Shown here: one piece after another, positions 59,701 to 64,000 of the stretch
Position numbering within the stretch: position 1 is the first letter of the stretch
Layout: each line of letters begins with the position of its first letter
Assembly: GCF_020740795.1 (NCBI RefSeq)
Contig: NC_067294.1
Location: 3,286,001-3,350,000, forward strand
Reading direction: 5' to 3'
Length of the DNA stretch: 64,000 nt
DNA from: Apus apus
Taxonomy: Eukaryota > Chordata > Aves > Apodiformes > Apodidae
The notes under the pieces: generated by a model
Seen by the model: only the letters and a program-made list of their open reading frames with translations
What the model was told of the DNA's origin: nothing
Database searches by the model: none
Made by a program: the position numbers and the translations under genes

Positions 59701-62700
59701 ATTCACCAAGAAGGATTTTTTTTGTGCTGAGATGAGAATGAATAGGTTGGATCTGGGACTGTTGTCACGGCTTGGAGCTCTTTGAAGCTCTTAGTCATGA
59801 ATCATTAAAAAGAGCTGCAATAACATGGCAAGAGGGAGAGCTGACTCTTTGTGTAGGTGATCTGAGAATCACCTTTAGATGTGCACAAAAGGATTAATCC
59901 TGCCTGTGGCTTTTTATGTTGGCAAAGTAGTAGGTTATGCTTAATTTCCTCCTGACTCATTTCCTTGCGTGCTACAACCTACCATTGGTTTTCATGTGCA
60001 CTTTATACAGTTTTCTTAATAGGCATCCAAGATCTGAATGGCTGTAGGTATTTATTTTGTCCTTTATCACACAATGAGCTGGATGGCTTTTTTTGCTCTC
60101 CACCCCAATGCTTGCTGTAGAGGGAATAATGTGAAGGAAAGAAAGGGAATTTGTTTGGTCTGATTCATGTTTCTGGTAGTTCCAGCCAAAGCCCTGAGAA
60201 GTCTCCATGCTGTTGGGTGGGATGAGAGCTGCTTGGGGTAGGGATGGGGATGGCACTAGCCCTGTCCTTGTCATTGTGCTCTCCCTTTCTTGATTATTTT
60301 TTAATCCTTAGAGATTAAAATGTGCTTGGGTGAGGATGCTGTGTTGCTCCCCAGACATTCAGGGCAGTTGGGTGGAAAACCTTTTTTATTGCCTTAGAAT
60401 TGGAAACTAATTATGCTGCTCTGATTTGCTCATCACATCTCTTTTTGTGAGTAGTCTTGGGCAACCTGTGGGTGCCAGCTTTTCAGATGAAAGGCTTTGG
60501 GGATAGAAAAGGGTGTTACTGTATGTAATAAACTACAGGCAGCCTCTCTCTGTGCTATTAATGCCACTTCTCTGAAAAGAAGTGGCTCTGCTGCCAACCT
60601 ATCCACGTTCAAAAGCCTGGAGAATCTGAAAAGAGAACCACAAAGTGGGGGTTTTTTGGGTTGTTTTTTTTTGTTGTTATGAAAATAAGACCAAATGAGA
60701 TCAGCACCTGAATAAGTTTCTAATCTCCCAGGTGAGCTCTTACCAGGATGGAGAACTGTGGCAGCAAGAGTCACAGATATTGTTGACTTGGTGGAGAGTT
60801 ATTTTTGGGGGTGGATTTGCCCACTTTTTGCAGGTTTTCCACCTGTTTACATGCTCAGCTGTGACTTTTCCACTCCTTCACCCTTGGGGAAAAAATGTAG
60901 AGAAGCTCTGCTTCTTGTTGCTGAAATTAAATGAGAAATAAGGTAGAGAACAGCAGGGCTGATAAATTCTATAAATGCTGAGCACAAGGATGTTGTGGGG
61001 CTGCACTTTGTCAGCAGGATTGGGACAGGGACTGGCAAACTGATGGTGCAGCCTCTGCTTTCTGAGAGCTGCCTTATGTGTCCCCCCCAAATTCAGGGCT
61101 CTGCCACTCTTACTCTCAGGGACAAAAATATGTCCAGCTTGTGATTCTTTCCAAAGGCCTTTGGCAGCCTCCTCTGGCAGTTGGCTGTTCTGAAAAGGCA
61201 GGCAGTTGTTGCTAAAGTGATTTGGAAGCAGAAGTGGTGCTCTGGAGCCCTAATGCTGCAGAAAAGGGTTAGTGGCTGAGGCTGTCCCCTTTGCAGTTGG
61301 TGTTGGCTTCATGTTAGCAGCTCATCCTTGGATGGAGAAGCCCAGAGGCTCTTGGGCAGTGTCCTTCTGTCCTCCTCTTCACCCTCTGTGAGGAGCATCA
61401 CTCTTTCCCCAGGAAAACTTGAAATTCATCAGCCTTCACTTCTTTTGATACAGGATAGGGGTCATGCAACTACCTGTCTCATTCCTGAGCTTCCTCCATC
61501 TTGGTGGCTTGAAGGAGAAGTTTCAGAGCAGCTGAATTTTAAAGAGGTGGACACAGCTTTATGGATGCTCAGTGAGATTAAGGTACCTAAGAGTTAATGT
61601 GAATTTCAATCAAGAAGACATTAAGAAGGGCAGAGGGAAAACAGATTAGCTGTCCACTTGCTTTGCTCCATAAACTGAGACATTGAGAGAATATGATGAG
61701 ATCAATGGAAAAATAAAAGGAAATGGGAAATCAAAGGCAATTCTGCTTTACAGGTTATTTCATATGGTGAATTGGGAAAATTTTCCCTTCAGGGGATCAA
61801 ATATTCTCTTATATTTTTAACAGAGCTGGAGAACTCATGACTGCAAAGGTAAAACCTGTGACAGAGGCCAATGCCCTGCAGGGATTCGGAGGGAAATGAC
61901 CCATTTCAGGTACAAGTGGTGGGACACTGCTGGATGTCCCCTCCCTTGGTGCTCTTTGGAAACCATGTGGAGCTGAGGCATCTGCTGGAGCGTGGCTCTC
62001 TGCAGGGCTCCAGGTCTGGGTTATCCAGGCTGTGAGTTCAGGCACATGGTACCAGCTACACCAACTGCTCAATATCAGTATCTCCCAGAGGCTGAGCTGC
62101 ACATACCTCCCTTTCCTGGCCCCTTAACAAAGCAGCACTGCAGGTGCTCAAAACCAAGACAGAGAAAAGGATCTCCATCCTCCCCTTTCAATGTTCCTGT
62201 AACACTTCTGGAGTCACAGTCCTTGTGCCTTTAGACAGATCCTTTCTGAGACTTTAGCTTTGCCATGGGCTTTGGCATTTCAAGTCCTTATGGACATGCC
62301 TTCAGAGAAAGAAGTACTTTTCATGAGGCCTCAACCCCAGCAATAGCTTTGGTCCCCACACTTCCCTGGAGGCCAGATATGGGTGTTTCTTTTAAAGCAT
62401 GTTGCTGTGCCCACTCTAGCTCCAGGGCGTTGCTGTGCTGTGCGTGTGTCCTACACTCCCCCAGCTGCTCCTGCAACCACCAAGCCTCTGCCTAGCTGGA
62501 AATTAATGTGAAGAGTCTTGCACTGGGGACTGAAAATACAACCTCTGTGTTCCCAGGTAATGGGGTGGTTGCCCTTTCCTTCTGGCCCCAGAGGTCAGTG
62601 AGTGGTTGGTGATGGGCTCCAGCTGGCACTGCCTTCCTGTAAGCCAAGATTGAAGGTTTTTGTAGCCACATGCTGCTGCCAAAGCCACCTCCTCTCCATG

Positions 62701-64000
62701 TGAGCACAAACAATCCATTTTTGCTCCTGCCCTGATATACAAGCCCCTGGTCTGAAGTCTCAACCAGCTGGTTGGTAGTGGGCAAACGCTGCCAGAGGCC
62801 AAAATTAATTTACCTCTGTGCTACTGCCAGAATTTGTTAGTACTTAGATGTCTCTAAGTCTTTCAGCTTCATAAATTCTTCACTAGGATTTGTATCTCTG
62901 GTGCTTGGCATGTGTTTGCAGGTGCTTTCAGCTGGATTAGGTGTGGTTTCCCTTTGAGGTATCTCAGCGGGCTTTCTTTCCCCTTAGCAATGACTTTGGC
63001 TGTGCCCTGCAGCACCTCATCCTCTTGCCACAGTGGACTTGGCCATAGATATGACATGTTGATGCCACGGGAGCCACATTTTAGCAGCAAGAACACCTCA
63101 ACTTCAACACTGGGCAGCTGAAGCTCCAAGAATAAAACTCCCCACAAATGCAGAGAAAAACTTTCTAAACAGCCTCTCTGTGTCTGTGACCTGTGGGTGC
63201 CAGCAGAATGTGGGTCAACTCCAAACAATCCAGCCTTGCTCCACACTCCCAGCCTTTGAACGTGTTTTGTTTTGACATCCCAGACTCGGGGTATTCTATT
63301 CTCTCTAATTGCATTTAGCTCCTGGCTTGGGAAAGGCTGTTCTGCTGCAAATGCAGCCATGTCCCCATTCCTCCCACAGCCCACCCCTTCCCTATGAAGC
63401 TGTCAGGTGGGGCCACTGCTTCGCTGGGTCTGTTTTTGCCAAGGAGACGTTGAAATTGTTGGCTGGTTCTTCAAAGATCTGCTGCGGCTCTTGATGTTCC
63501 TCACCGGAGAAGGGCAGTGGAAGAAAGTCGCCTGGGAAACGCTCTCCGGAAATGAAAATTGAATTCTGTAATGCTCTTGAACAGCAAAATCCAGTTCCTA
63601 TGTATGAGAAGCAGCCCACACAGCCTTTAAACTTATTTGTACCCAAACAAACCCACGTTGCACCCAATGTGCTGATTTCTGTAGCACGTAAAGAGCTCCA
63701 AATAAGCTAATGGGCAAGGCTGGCTTCAGAGAGGGGAAAAAAGGCAGGATAGGTTTGTCTTTCCCACAATGCCAGCCTGACCTTGTGTCCATGGTCATGC
63801 TCGTTGGGCAGGAGGGTTATATCAACCAAGAGAGTAATAGCTAATTTGCCTTGTATGTGTAGGGCAGGGTGGCCTTGTTTTCCCTGAAGAAGCTCTTAAA
63901 ATGATTCTGTTCAAGCCAAGGGACCATCCTTCTCCTTCCCTTCAGCCCCATAGTAAAGGGTAAAAAGTTGTCAGAGATTCCTTTTGTAAACTCTGGATGC
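56720..64000. other. Intergenic DNA, no gene seen
   Basis: Unique sequence upstream of CXCL14 with only short unsupported frames and short T runs (60653-60675). The next vertebrate gene on this side by synteny (SLC25A48) is not recognisable within the window. Confidence 0.6.

Noticed and set aside
1-64000. CRISPR array, bacterial operon, phage or integrated virus
   Set aside because: No regularly spaced repeats with unique spacers, no bacterial gene organisation, and no retroviral gag/pol/env-like frames or LTR pairs were recognised.

Overview
The window is vertebrate nuclear DNA, almost certainly from a bird. It carries several 5'-truncated CR1 LINE copies with the typical avian CR1 3' end. 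It also holds two intron-poor, minus-strand genes whose order and orientation match the vertebrate NEUROG1-CXCL14 neighbourhood (human 5q31). Species cannot be fixed from sequence alone. The predicted CXCL14 protein is of the avian type (mature start VKCKCSRKG).

Layout. 1-27,500: no protein-coding gene seen; mostly unique non-coding DNA with simple repeats, three CR1 fragments and several blocks that look like developmental regulatory DNA (about 11.0-12.1, 18.2-19.2, 22.0-22.3 and 25.2-25.7 kb). 27,505-29,534: the proneural bHLH gene NEUROG1 on the minus strand. Its 179-aa coding region lies in one exon at 28,213-28,752. A TATA box at 29,559-29,564 and a clear donor/acceptor pair suggest a 500-bp intron in the 5' UTR, and that intron contains a minisatellite. 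The 2-kb GC-rich island around this gene stands out from its AT-rich flanks. 29.9-46.2 kb: intergenic DNA with more enhancer-like AT-rich blocks (SOX-like CATTGT/CTTTGT sites, CAAATG E-boxes), one CR1 copy, a 31-G homopolymer, a Z-DNA-prone TG/CA block and a 517-nt uninterrupted purine tract. 46.3-55.5 kb: the chemokine gene CXCL14 on the minus strand, resolved to base level as four coding exons (64+106+111+16 nt; 98 aa plus stop), with an AU-rich 3' UTR of about 1.1 kb. 55.5-64 kb: the region upstream of CXCL14; a GC-rich promoter block and then unremarkable unique DNA.

The two genes do not share a pathway. NEUROG1 drives neuronal commitment in sensory placodes and neural tube, while CXCL14 is a secreted chemokine. 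They are neighbours by ancient synteny, in DNA that probably holds long-range enhancers for NEUROG1. No tRNA, rRNA, CRISPR, prokaryotic operon or intact mobile element is visible. The most noteworthy points are the shortened N-terminus and probable 5' UTR intron of NEUROG1, the long homopurine tract, the candidate regulatory blocks, and an AATAAA overlapping the CXCL14 stop codon.
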